A stretch of 9,533 bases of DNA. Source: an uncultured Clostridia bacterium. Its GTDB lineage: Bacteria; Bacillota_A; Clostridia; TANB77; CAG-508. The stretch covers positions 1 through 9,533 of the forward strand of contig CALXZF010000132.1 of assembly GCA_944393165.1 (NCBI GenBank), written 5' to 3'. This document shows positions 1 to 6,474 of this stretch, piece after piece (positions within the stretch are counted from its first letter, which is position 1; the number at the start of each line of letters is the position of its first letter). A model generated the notes under the pieces. The model worked only from the letters and a program-made list of their open reading frames with translations. It ran no database searches and was not told the DNA's origin. The translations under genes were made by a program, and so were the position numbers.

Positions 1-966
1 CTCTGTTGCTGTCTCTACAACACCACTCATTAACCCATATTGATTAGCTTGTTCTTTAGTATATCCTTCCATTAGTTTTTGATTAGTCGTGTTTCTTGAA
101 ACATTTGCAAACATTGAAGATAAAGAAGCTGCAGTTCTTGCAGTATTGGCAACCGCACTAGTAGCACCAGCAGCGGTTCCTAAACCACCTGTGGCAAGTC
201 CGATGGCCATAGAAGGAAGTTGTTGGCCTATTGAATAAGCTGTTTTACCCAAAAATTCTCCAACTCCAGTATCGTAACTATTTAAAACTTTCTCTGCTTT
301 GATATCTGACTGACTTGGTAGATTAACAATATTACCATTAGCTAATCTATATTCACCACTTGTTGGCATAAATAAATTTCGTAAACTGTTTTTAGCTCCG
401 GCAGTAATTGGTGTAAAAATTTTATCAGCTGTACTTACCCCTTCTTTGTTTACTTCATTTATTTTTTTGGCTTGGTCTAATATTGGCACTGCATTGTAAG
501 CATAATCTTGATAATTTTTATAATCATCACTATATTTTATTTGTTCATCAAATTTTTCTTTATTTTCAGCATATTTTTCTGTGGCTTGATTTGCAACATC
601 TGTCACTCTTAGAGGCCCATTTAAATTTTTCAAAGCATCATATTTGTTAGTACGTAGATAATCTAATTCTTCTCGGCCGTATTCTAGTTGATTTTTCTCT
701 AAGTTTTTATTTTTTTCTGAAAGTTCAATATTGTTCTGCTTTGCATAATTTATAACATTTTCTTTATACTTTTTTTCCCTATTAATAGAGTTTTTTAATG
801 CAGAATTAATCGTATTTTCATCATAAGCCATAACACTAGCCAATCCTTCTGCATAAGTATTGTACTTCTTCTTTGCAGTATTATATATTGAATTTATGTT
901 TTGGCTTCTATATTTTTTTATTTGCTCACCATATTTTTCGCTATAATTTTTTTTAGATATGGCCAT
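1..966 (-). CDS. Probable internal virion (DNA ejection) protein, N-terminal part, cut by window edge
   Basis: The frame opens at the ATG at 966 and stays open for 322 codons to position 1, so the C-terminus is missing. The start is supported by a strong GGTGAGGTGA ribosome binding site about 6 bases upstream and by the 11-base gap after the preceding gene. Residues 1 to about 170 are rich in Lys, Glu, Asn and Tyr and look helical. A conserved-looking patch around residues 198-215 (FMPTSGEYRLANGN) follows. Residues about 250-286 form a Gly/Ala/Thr-rich, weakly hydrophobic stretch starting QQLPSMAIGLATGG. A soluble charged head followed by such a segment is typical of large phage internal proteins that insert into or cross the host envelope during ejection. 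The position after the gp10-like protein matches the ejection genes of P22-type phages. The function is inferred from composition and position; a polyvalent or minor structural protein is an alternative. Confidence 0.6.
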   Translation of the reverse strand, partial: MAISKKNYSEKYGEQIKKYRSQNINSIYNTAKKKYNTYAEGLASVMAYDENTINSALKNSINREKKYKENVINYAKQNNIELSEKNKNLEKNQLEYGREELDYLRTNKYDALKNLNGPLRVTDVANQATEKYAENKEKFDEQIKYSDDYKNYQDYAYNAVPILDQAKKINEVNKEGVSTADKIFTPITAGAKNSLRNLFMPTSGEYRLANGNIVNLPSQSDIKAEKVLNSYDTGVGEFLGKTAYSIGQQLPSMAIGLATGGLGTAAGATSAVANTARTAASLSSMFANVSRNTTNQKLMEGYTKEQANQYGLMSGVVETATE

Positions 967-977
967 TAATGTTCACC

Positions 978-2147
978 TCACCATCTAGGACATACGCCAT
1001 TTTTTTTATAAGAATTTACATCACTTGTTATATCTATATAATCATTTATGCTGCCATCCCAAACATAATATTTGCCATTGGTAGTCCAAATAGATTGATT
1101 AGATAAACTTATTCCACTTGACCCATATGCTTGATTGTCACCATAGACTTCTTTTACTTTTAAGTTTGCTTTACTTAATTTATCTCCACCTACATTATTT
1201 GGCTGATATCCAGTACCGGGATTATCGCTCCACTCAAATACTCCGTATTGTGCATCTGGATTGACTTTTCCTGTGTATGGATTTGCTACTACTGTTTTGC
1301 CATTAGCAGATTGTGATCCAGTTAAACTTGAACTAGAGCTTCCATTTGATAAACTATAGCCACCGCTACCATAACTAGCACGTGCTTGTTCTCGAGCTAA
1401 AGCATATTCTTTTTCCCAATTTTGTTGAGCTAAAGCATCTTGGGTTTTTTGATATTCAAATTGTTGTTGTTGAAGTGCTAATTGCTCATTAAATTGTCTA
1501 ATAGCTTCTTCTCTTTCTTTTTCTGCTTGAATATTGTTATATTCAGTTTGATATCTATTGTAATAATCACTATCTAAAGCTTGATTATTACTTAATTGAT
1601 TTTGAGATATAGTAGACTTATTAGTATAATAATTTTGAGCATATTCAAGTTGCATTTGAAGTTTAGTTAGTGCATTTTGTGCCTTTTGTACATCGTTATT
1701 AAGTCTTGCTTCATTAATAGCATTATCATATTCTGTAAAAGCATCTTGCATTGCTTTATTAGCTGTAGCAAGTCTGTTTTGATAAGTATTCCAACCACCT
1801 AATTTAGCAGTTTCTGACACACCACTATTAGCTAATCCTTGACTAGCAAATTGTTCTGCTTGATATCCGTACGGATTCACAAAAGAAGTATAATCGTTTA
1901 AGGCTTTTCTATCTTCAGTTTCTTTTATTTGTTGTGCTTCTTGCTTTTGCTGATTTATTATGCCTTCTTGATATGCTAATTGTTGATCTAATGCGTTATT
2001 TTGGGTTTGTTCATATTGTTCTGCATAATCTTTTTGCTGATTATATAAATTTTCGTTATCTGTTAATAATCCATTGTACATATTATTGCTTTGATTAATT
2101 GCTTCTTGTTTTTGTTGGTTTATAACTGATAATCTCTCATCTTCCAT
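978..2147 (-). CDS. Gln-rich coiled-coil virion protein (probable ejection or internal protein)
   Basis: This 389-residue protein is very rich in Gln, Asn, Tyr and Ala. Residues 1-80 are low-complexity helix and contain the same eight residues twice, INQQKQEA at 9-16 and 64-71. Residues 90-150 hold the best conserved-looking block (NPYGYQAEQF, SGVSETAK, TYQNRLATA, EYDNAINEARL). I recognise this block type from uncharacterised structural-module proteins of Bacillota phages. Residues 200-256 are a further Gln/Glu-rich coiled coil, 257-285 a Gly/Ser linker, and 286-389 a separate C-terminal domain with aromatic residues. No signal peptide or membrane helix is seen. The ATG has AGGTG 7 bases upstream, overlapping the stop of the preceding gene. 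Placement between the gp10-like gene and the Gly/Ala-rich protein suggests an internal virion protein analogous to P22 gp7/gp20. That role is inferred from position, not homology. Confidence 0.65.
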   Translation of the reverse strand: MEDERLSVINQQKQEAINQSNNMYNGLLTDNENLYNQQKDYAEQYEQTQNNALDQQLAYQEGIINQQKQEAQQIKETEDRKALNDYTSFVNPYGYQAEQFASQGLANSGVSETAKLGGWNTYQNRLATANKAMQDAFTEYDNAINEARLNNDVQKAQNALTKLQMQLEYAQNYYTNKSTISQNQLSNNQALDSDYYNRYQTEYNNIQAEKEREEAIRQFNEQLALQQQQFEYQKTQDALAQQNWEKEYALAREQARASYGSGGYSLSNGSSSSSLTGSQSANGKTVVANPYTGKVNPDAQYGVFEWSDNPGTGYQPNNVGGDKLSKANLKVKEVYGDNQAYGSSGISLSNQSIWTTNGKYYVWDGSINDYIDITSDVNSYKKNGVCPRW

Positions 2148-2157
2148 TTATTTACAC

Positions 2158-3903
2158 CTACCTTTTTATATATCCAGCTACAAATCCTTGTAGCGTTGCT
2201 GAAAAAAGTCCGAATGGTTGATTCGAACTAAATTTTAATTGTATTTCTTTAAACTTTTTATCCTTTATCCGATAAGGAGCATATCCTTTAGAATCACTAA
2301 CAGTTGTTTTTTCTTTTAATACACCATCTACTATGGTATCTACTTTGATACTTTCATTACCCATTGCTTTTAAGTCTACAACATTACCACGTTTATTCGT
2401 GGTTTTTGTGTAGCTTGGATAACCAAAGTCATCTTTATATGTACTCCAATAGCTTTCAATATTCACTCCATTATCTGTTGTTCCTTCTAATATAAATAAT
2501 TGACCAACAGTATTACCTAAGAATAATTGCTGCCTGTACTCTTTTATGAAGGTAATATCATTAGGTAACTCCCAATAATACCATTCATATTCGATATCAT
2601 TCGTGCTATTTTGGAACTTTTGCCTACTGTCTGCTAAATATATATGAGAACCTATTAAACAAAGTAAAAAACCATTATATTCAGCTAATTTTACGTTTTT
2701 ATAATCAGATTCCAAAAGCATTTTTCCGTCTATTAAACTAGATCTATGTTGTAGTATCTGTTCACTGTACATAGAACTGCTGGAAATACCCTCTAATCCT
2801 CTATTAGAGAAGAAAACTATATCATCATTAAAGTTTATACCAGTAGACACACATCCAAGCGAAATAGAGCCATTTTGACTAGGATAAATCTTATCATATG
2901 TGCTATCTAAAGTTGGTGTCATATAATAAACGCTACTAGAGTTTTGATTAATCTCTTTTAATACCCATAAAACACCATTGCCAGGTATAATCGCTTTTAC
3001 CAAAGCTTCATCTATACCACATTCATAATATGCTGTATCCCTAATGTATCTTGGATCATTTAATTCGCAATGAAATACTGCATTTGGATAGTTTGGATTT
3101 CCTGCAAAAAAGAATCGATTATCAAATTCACACATTAACGTGCAATTTAGAATTCTTTCTTTGTATCCATTTGCTGTTTTTGAATAAGTAATCATTACTT
3201 CCACATCTTTAGCTGGAGCTTCATTAAACGTTACTATCCCTTTCGTTCTATCTACACTAAAATCAATATTTTCTGTTTTATTTACACCATTTACTGCGGC
3301 AGTCATTAAATATGTACTTGCCGTATCCAAATCAGTAGCGTCTAATTGATAATTTTTACTTTCACCATCTGCAATAAATTGATTTTTACGCAAATTTGTT
3401 AAGCAATTGACTGCTTGATATACTAAGTCAGTATCTGTATCACTATCAATACTGGTAGAGCCATCCGGATTCTTCCAATATGACGTAATAGGTACTGTTC
3501 CTACTACTTCTTTAACACTTGTTCCATCATATTCTAGATAATTAATTCCATCCTTGATAAATAATGTCTCGTCAAATACAAAACTATTACTTTCTCTAAC
3601 ATTCATACCGCTAAACAATTCGGTTGTTTCAGCTGGCGTATTAGGATAATTCGTCCATTTTAATAGTTTTGTACCAGCATGAACTAAAACGTGCAATGCA
3701 TCGTCTTTATTCAAAAAAAATAGACCATATATTCTATTACCGAACGTATCTAGTAATTTCATACCTGGTCTTGTTTCAATTGATCCGTCTTCATAATTCT
3801 TCCACATATTTTTAGAATCTGGGCTACGATAATAATTTACTTCACTATTTGAAAAATCTACACCACGAAAATTACTATATTTTCTTGTTATTAAATCTGC
3901 CAT
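2158..3903 (-). CDS. Head/neck stabilisation protein, P22 gp10-like (tail hub)
   Basis: This 581-residue, beta-rich protein has an N-terminal signature (residues 10-50: FRGVDFS, SKNMW, then TRPGMKLL) common to the stabilisation proteins of short-tailed phages of Gram-positive bacteria. In P22 the counterpart gp10 (about 470 residues) plugs the adaptor ring and holds packaged DNA in. Many short beta-strand blocks with recurring aromatic residues (LYLADS-type and YEWYYWELP segments around 415-460) fit a beta-propeller. Residues about 172-240 look like an inserted beta-sandwich module: an FIADG start, a VNGVNKT turn, then GIVTFNEAP and VMITY. This module type is found in several unrelated phage structural proteins and may explain the extra length. 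The ATG shares one base with the stop of the adaptor gene (TAATG), and GGTGGAG lies about 10 bases upstream, so the two are probably translationally coupled. The structural class is fairly secure; the propeller fold is inferred. Confidence 0.75.
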   Translation of the reverse strand: MADLITRKYSNFRGVDFSNSEVNYYRSPDSKNMWKNYEDGSIETRPGMKLLDTFGNRIYGLFFLNKDDALHVLVHAGTKLLKWTNYPNTPAETTELFSGMNVRESNSFVFDETLFIKDGINYLEYDGTSVKEVVGTVPITSYWKNPDGSTSIDSDTDTDLVYQAVNCLTNLRKNQFIADGESKNYQLDATDLDTASTYLMTAAVNGVNKTENIDFSVDRTKGIVTFNEAPAKDVEVMITYSKTANGYKERILNCTLMCEFDNRFFFAGNPNYPNAVFHCELNDPRYIRDTAYYECGIDEALVKAIIPGNGVLWVLKEINQNSSSVYYMTPTLDSTYDKIYPSQNGSISLGCVSTGINFNDDIVFFSNRGLEGISSSSMYSEQILQHRSSLIDGKMLLESDYKNVKLAEYNGFLLCLIGSHIYLADSRQKFQNSTNDIEYEWYYWELPNDITFIKEYRQQLFLGNTVGQLFILEGTTDNGVNIESYWSTYKDDFGYPSYTKTTNKRGNVVDLKAMGNESIKVDTIVDGVLKEKTTVSDSKGYAPYRIKDKKFKEIQLKFSSNQPFGLFSATLQGFVAGYIKR

Positions 3904-4499
3904 TAAATATCAACTCCACCCGTAATTATTACAAGTCCTTTAGTTCTTCTTGAGTCTATCATTTGCTTTAATTCGGTATATCTTTGATAGAAATAGCTAC
4001 CATAATTGGAAATCATATCCATTTTTAATAAATCGGCTGCAATTCCATAAGGCATAATCTCCAAAATATCAGGATCTTGCTCGAAAATGAAGTTTGTGTC
4101 CTCTGCTGTCCTCTCATCATCACTTTCAAACATGGTTTTAGCTAATTTTGGAAATTTATAGTAGTAAATTGTAAATGTACCAACGTATTCCTTAGGTAAT
4201 ATTAAGGTTGTTTCGTTAGGCATCTTATAATCTACTACTTCTTCTCCAAAATAGAAGTTACATATTTGATAGCAATCCGCTAAAAGCTTGCTTAAATCTA
4301 AGATTTTGCTATCTTCTTCTTTGATTTCTACATCTTTTGACGCAGGAAGCTTGCGATATTTCATTAAATCCATAATGATTTGGTTTACAACACCGTTAAT
4401 TTTGTTTATTACGTCCTCGTCTTCCGCTAAATCTGGGACATCTGGATAATATTCTTCAATAAGGGAAAAGGTTTTAATTTTCATCTCTTTTAGTGTCAT
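3903..4499 (-). CDS. Head-tail connector / adaptor protein
   Basis: This 198-residue protein is mainly helical. Residues 1-60 form helices with many acidic residues. Residues about 70-125 form a beta-rich section (LILPKEYVGTFTIYYYKFP). The C-terminal part is again helical and reads DPDILEIMPYGIAADLL followed by FYQRYTELKQMID. A terminal helix with Pro-x-Gly-Ile-Ala and a late YxRY/ELK segment is characteristic of gp4/gp6-type adaptors that form a dodecameric ring under the portal. The extension ending TGGVDI would be well placed to contact the next ring. The start at 4499 is fixed by AAGGAG 8 bases upstream, which lies inside the end of the preceding gene and gives a 26-base overlap. The downstream gp10-like gene starts on its stop codon. 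Family assignment rests on length, layout and position. Confidence 0.7.
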   Translation of the reverse strand: MTLKEMKIKTFSLIEEYYPDVPDLAEDEDVINKINGVVNQIIMDLMKYRKLPASKDVEIKEEDSKILDLSKLLADCYQICNFYFGEEVVDYKMPNETTLILPKEYVGTFTIYYYKFPKLAKTMFESDDERTAEDTNFIFEQDPDILEIMPYGIAADLLKMDMISNYGSYFYQRYTELKQMIDSRRTKGLVIITGGVDI

Positions 4500-4866
4500 T
4501 GTTCTCGCTCCTTAAAAGTTTATAAGTGCTAATTGCTTCATCTATTGAAACAAGAGGAGTACGTGTTTTTATAAATCCTTCATTCATAACAAAAATTAAC
4601 ATATCTTTTTCTTTAACCGGAAATTGTAAAAAGGTTTCTTCTTTTATATTTTGCTTAAAATCTTCAATAATCTTATGCTTTTTAAAAACACCATTTTCAA
4701 TTACGTCTTTAATAGTTAATCTAACTTCAACCTTTTTATTATCATCGTCTTTGTATTCTTCTACTTCGTCATGAAGTAATATATCTTCTCCATCATAAAA
4801 ATAAGTTCCGAAAAACTGTACGTCTGGAACTCTTACATATTTTTCTAATTTATCTAATTTTTTCAT
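4474..4866 (-). CDS. Uncharacterised 130-residue phage head-module protein
   Basis: I do not recognise this protein. It is 130 residues long, soluble and highly charged, with an acidic patch at residues 33-43 (DEVEEYKDDD) followed by basic KK, and mixed strands in the middle (KVEVRLTIKD, then LIFVMNE near 90). The C-terminus (residues 108-130) is a helix that becomes strongly polar. No membrane helix or catalytic motif is visible. The ATG overlaps the TGA of the protease gene by 4 bases (ATGA), with AAAGGAAG upstream. The 3' end overlaps the adaptor gene by 26 bases. Such tight coupling between a maturation protease and a neck protein suggests a structural or assembly role, for example head completion, but the sequence does not show which. 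It lacks the N-terminal IQKFA motif seen in the capsid and decoration proteins. Confidence 0.6.
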   Translation of the reverse strand: MKKLDKLEKYVRVPDVQFFGTYFYDGEDILLHDEVEEYKDDDNKKVEVRLTIKDVIENGVFKKHKIIEDFKQNIKEETFLQFPVKEKDMLIFVMNEGFIKTRTPLVSIDEAISTYKLLRSENNDTKRDEN

Positions 4867-5162
4867 TTTGTTCTTCCTTTCTCAATCTTTAAATAAAGTG
4901 GATATTGTGAAGCCAAGTCTTCTACCATTTCTATGTAGCTACCAATTATTTCACTTCCATAATAATTTAATTTCAACAATTCAATAAGATAGTAACCATC
5001 TGAATCTTGTAAAACAACCGAATTATCAGTTTTTCTTAAATAATTATAAGTTGCTTGTGTAAGTGTAGAAATAGCAGCGCAAACTATATCTTTTCCTATT
5101 TCTGCATATCCACTATGCCCGCTAACTTCAATTTCTTGAGGTGTTATTTTAATTGTTGTCAT
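4863..5162 (-). CDS. Prp-family (YsxB-like) cysteine protease
   Basis: This 99-residue protein carries the Prp signature at residues 15-35: GHSGYAEIGKDIVCAAIS, then TLTQ. His16 and Cys28 are 12 residues apart, the same spacing as the catalytic His22 and Cys34 of Staphylococcus aureus Prp. In Bacillota the cellular enzyme removes the N-terminal extension of ribosomal protein L27, and in S. aureus it also trims capsid and scaffold proteins of phage 80alpha. Here the gene lies between the decoration protein and the neck genes, not beside ribosomal protein genes, so it is a phage-owned copy. The capsid and decoration proteins encoded just upstream both start with a Prp-like cleavage motif and are the obvious substrates. 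The start is fixed by a perfect AAGGAGG 4 bases before the ATG. The length is close to the roughly 105 residues usual for the family. Family and catalytic pair are read directly; substrates are inferred. Confidence 0.88.
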   Translation of the reverse strand: MTTIKITPQEIEVSGHSGYAEIGKDIVCAAISTLTQATYNYLRKTDNSVVLQDSDGYYLIELLKLNYYGSEIIGSYIEMVEDLASQYPLYLKIEKGRTK

Positions 5163-5204
5163 ATATCCTCCTTCTCTATACCTAATAAGTTTTATTAAGC
5201 ATAG

Positions 5205-5227
5205 AAAAAGAGAAAATAAATTCTCTT
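5205..5227 (-). terminator. Weak AT-rich hairpin after the decoration gene, possible partial terminator
   Basis: Read on the minus strand, AAGAGAA pairs perfectly with TTCTCTT across a 6-base loop (TTTATT), and three further T residues follow. The first stem bases overlap the TAA stop of the decoration gene. The stem is only 7 pairs with two G-C pairs and the T-run is short, so readthrough is expected. It could lower expression of the protease and neck genes relative to the abundant shell proteins, or protect the 3' end of the shell transcript. Confidence 0.4.
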
Positions 5228-5594
5228 ATCTTACAATTGCTTGTACTTTAATATTAGTAGAACCACCAGTAATAATTAACGTTCCATCATTATTTAAGTA
5301 CTTAGCAGTTGAAATTCTAGCTACTGCTACTCCTCCAGCAGCAAGTGATAGTGTTAAGTCAGCATCTGCTGCTGCATAACTACCATTTGTAGGTGCCTTA
5401 ATAGTTACATCTTTAGCTTCAGAAGCTTCTTCAGAAACAGCAACTAGCAAAAGATAGTCATTCTTTACACCTTTCAAATTAAATTTAATACCATCTGTGG
5501 TATCAACTGCAACCGGAGTTAAGGCAAGGAAGCCTTCATCTTCTCTTACCTTTAGTGTTGTTCCTTCAGCTGCTGCAAATTTTTGAATATTCAT
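5226..5594 (-). CDS. Small head decoration protein with N-terminal Prp-like cleavage motif
   Basis: This 122-residue protein is rich in Ala, Thr, Val and Gly and predicted almost entirely beta. Alternating strands include GIKFNLKGV, YLLLVAVSE, DVTIKAP, LTLSLAAGGVAVARIS and GTLIITGGS, with a final IKVQAIV. Small beta proteins directly after the capsid gene usually coat the outside of the head as decoration or head-fibre base proteins. The N-terminus is MNIQKFAAAEG. The I-Q-K-F-A core matches the capsid N-terminus and resembles Prp sites, predicting a cut after Phe6. The ATG has AAAGGAG about 10 bases upstream in the 20-base gap after the capsid gene, and a weak hairpin follows the stop. The decoration role is inferred from fold, size and position; a minor head protein is possible. 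Confidence 0.72.
   Translation of the reverse strand: MNIQKFAAAEGTTLKVREDEGFLALTPVAVDTTDGIKFNLKGVKNDYLLLVAVSEEASEAKDVTIKAPTNGSYAAADADLTLSLAAGGVAVARISTAKYLNNDGTLIITGGSTNIKVQAIVR
5574..5588 (-). other. Predicted Prp cleavage motif in the decoration protein
   Basis: Residues 3-7 are I-Q-K-F-A, with cleavage expected between Phe6 and Ala7. The motif agrees with the L27/80alpha pattern hydrophobic-Gln-x-Phe|Ala. The leader would be only six residues, shorter than usual, with none of the basic residues that precede the motif in L27. The codons are ATT CAA AAA TTT GCA. Confidence 0.55.
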
Positions 5595-5614
5595 TATATT
5601 ATTTCTCCTTTCTA

Positions 5615-6448
5615 TTAATGAGCTTTGATAACATACATTTCTTTAGGTCTTACTACTTTAATTCCGTAGACATTTAAACCTTTAATGATACTAGCAAAGC
5701 CCTTTTCTTTTCTACAAGTTTCAACTTTGTCAATACAGTTAGCTACTGCAACTGCTTTTTTAGTTCTGATTAATTCATGATAATCAGTACCATCAAAGTA
5801 AAGATTGTTAGATAATCTCAAATAAGTTTGATTATATTTACCAACTGCACCACGTTTAATATATTCAACGTTTTCAGTAAATAAATTAGCAAGTTTATTT
5901 CTTGCAGCGACAATGTGTTCAGGAGTTAAATCAGCTGCCAATTCTTCTGTGGTTGTCACATTGTTCTTATAAAGTCTTACTAAACCTTCATCAATAGAAC
6001 TTAAAGAATTATCTATTGTGATTGCTGTACTAGCTGATTTCATTTTGCTTAGAGCACCCTTTGCAGCCACTTCAGCAACTCTTGCGTCTTCCTTTTCAGC
6101 AAGCGCTTTTTTTGCTTCGTTAAATTGAGTGTCAAGATATCCTTCCCTAGATTGAGCTTTTTGAATATCTTCTACTTCAAATGCGAAATAATCAGCATAA
6201 TCAATATCAAGATATTGTGCGTTATCTCCTAATTTTTCAATTTCAATATCTACATTAGGATCATATTCTCCTACAGTAGGTCTTACTGCACCTGGAATAA
6301 CTAATCTATCGCCAAGTGAAAACTCTTTTTCGAATTTATAATCACTCCATTTTGCAACTACTAAATCTTTTTCAAGTTCAGTTTGGCAATATTTACTCCA
6401 GAATGTTGGTTTAAAGTTACCAGCAAACTTTTGAATAAATAGTTTCAT
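5615..6448 (-). CDS. Major capsid protein
   Basis: This 277-residue protein is the predicted HK97-fold major capsid protein. It begins after a short leader with FWSKYCQTELEKDLV, a typical N-arm. A GDRLVIPGAVRPTV strand region follows at residues about 46-59, then a YLDIDYADYFAFEVEDI segment and a long helix rich in Ala/Lys/Glu (about 105-135). The C-terminus is strand-rich (LNVYGIKVVRPKEMYVIKAH). It is short compared with P22 coat (about 430 residues) but normal for a bare HK97 core. The frame extends 11 codons further upstream, but I chose the ATG at 6448: a purine-rich AGAAAGGAAAGG lies just before it, and this start places a Prp-like motif at the N-terminus (MKLFIQKF|AG). Scaffold lies upstream and decoration downstream, the standard head-gene order. 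The Prp motif predicts loss of the first eight residues. Confidence 0.88.
   Translation of the reverse strand: MKLFIQKFAGNFKPTFWSKYCQTELEKDLVVAKWSDYKFEKEFSLGDRLVIPGAVRPTVGEYDPNVDIEIEKLGDNAQYLDIDYADYFAFEVEDIQKAQSREGYLDTQFNEAKKALAEKEDARVAEVAAKGALSKMKSASTAITIDNSLSSIDEGLVRLYKNNVTTTEELAADLTPEHIVAARNKLANLFTENVEYIKRGAVGKYNQTYLRLSNNLYFDGTDYHELIRTKKAVAVANCIDKVETCRKEKGFASIIKGLNVYGIKVVRPKEMYVIKAH
6422..6442 (-). other. Predicted Prp cleavage motif in the capsid protein
   Basis: Residues 3-9 are L-F-I-Q-K-F-A, with cleavage expected between Phe8 and Ala9. The 80alpha capsid protein is cut in the sequence LNLQHF|A, and L27 in L-x-L-Q-F-F|A, so Gln at -3, Phe at -1 and Ala at +1 are all kept. The codons are ATT CAA AAG TTT GCT for IQKFA, differing from the decoration copy at two third positions. 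Confidence 0.65.
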
Positions 6449-6452
6449 ATTA

Positions 6453-6464
6453 CCTTTCCTTTCT
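6453..6464 (-). promoter_or_regulatory. Ribosome binding site that decides the capsid start
   Basis: On the minus strand AGAAAGGAAAGG lies 4 bases before the ATG at 6448. The frame contains an earlier ATG at 6481, but that one falls inside the end of the scaffold gene and would hide the Prp motif behind 11 extra residues. Confidence 0.6.
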
Positions 6465-6474
6465 AATTCATAAA

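Noticed and set aside
970..985. Possible TGA-as-Trp code (mycoplasma-like), as reading through TGA at 978 reaches TAA after four codons
   Set aside because: All Trp codons in the genes are TGG, no gene needs an internal TGA, and TGA stops fit tight ATGA overlaps elsewhere, so the standard bacterial code explains the window.
978..2147. Gln-rich protein as a tail tape measure
   Set aside because: It is much too short and no tail tube or chaperone genes are near; position after the gp10-like gene fits an internal virion protein better.
4526..4774. Open frame of 82 codons on the plus strand
   Set aside because: It is the antisense shadow of the 130-residue gene, Ser/Ile/Phe-rich, without a ribosome binding site, and against the direction of all genes here.
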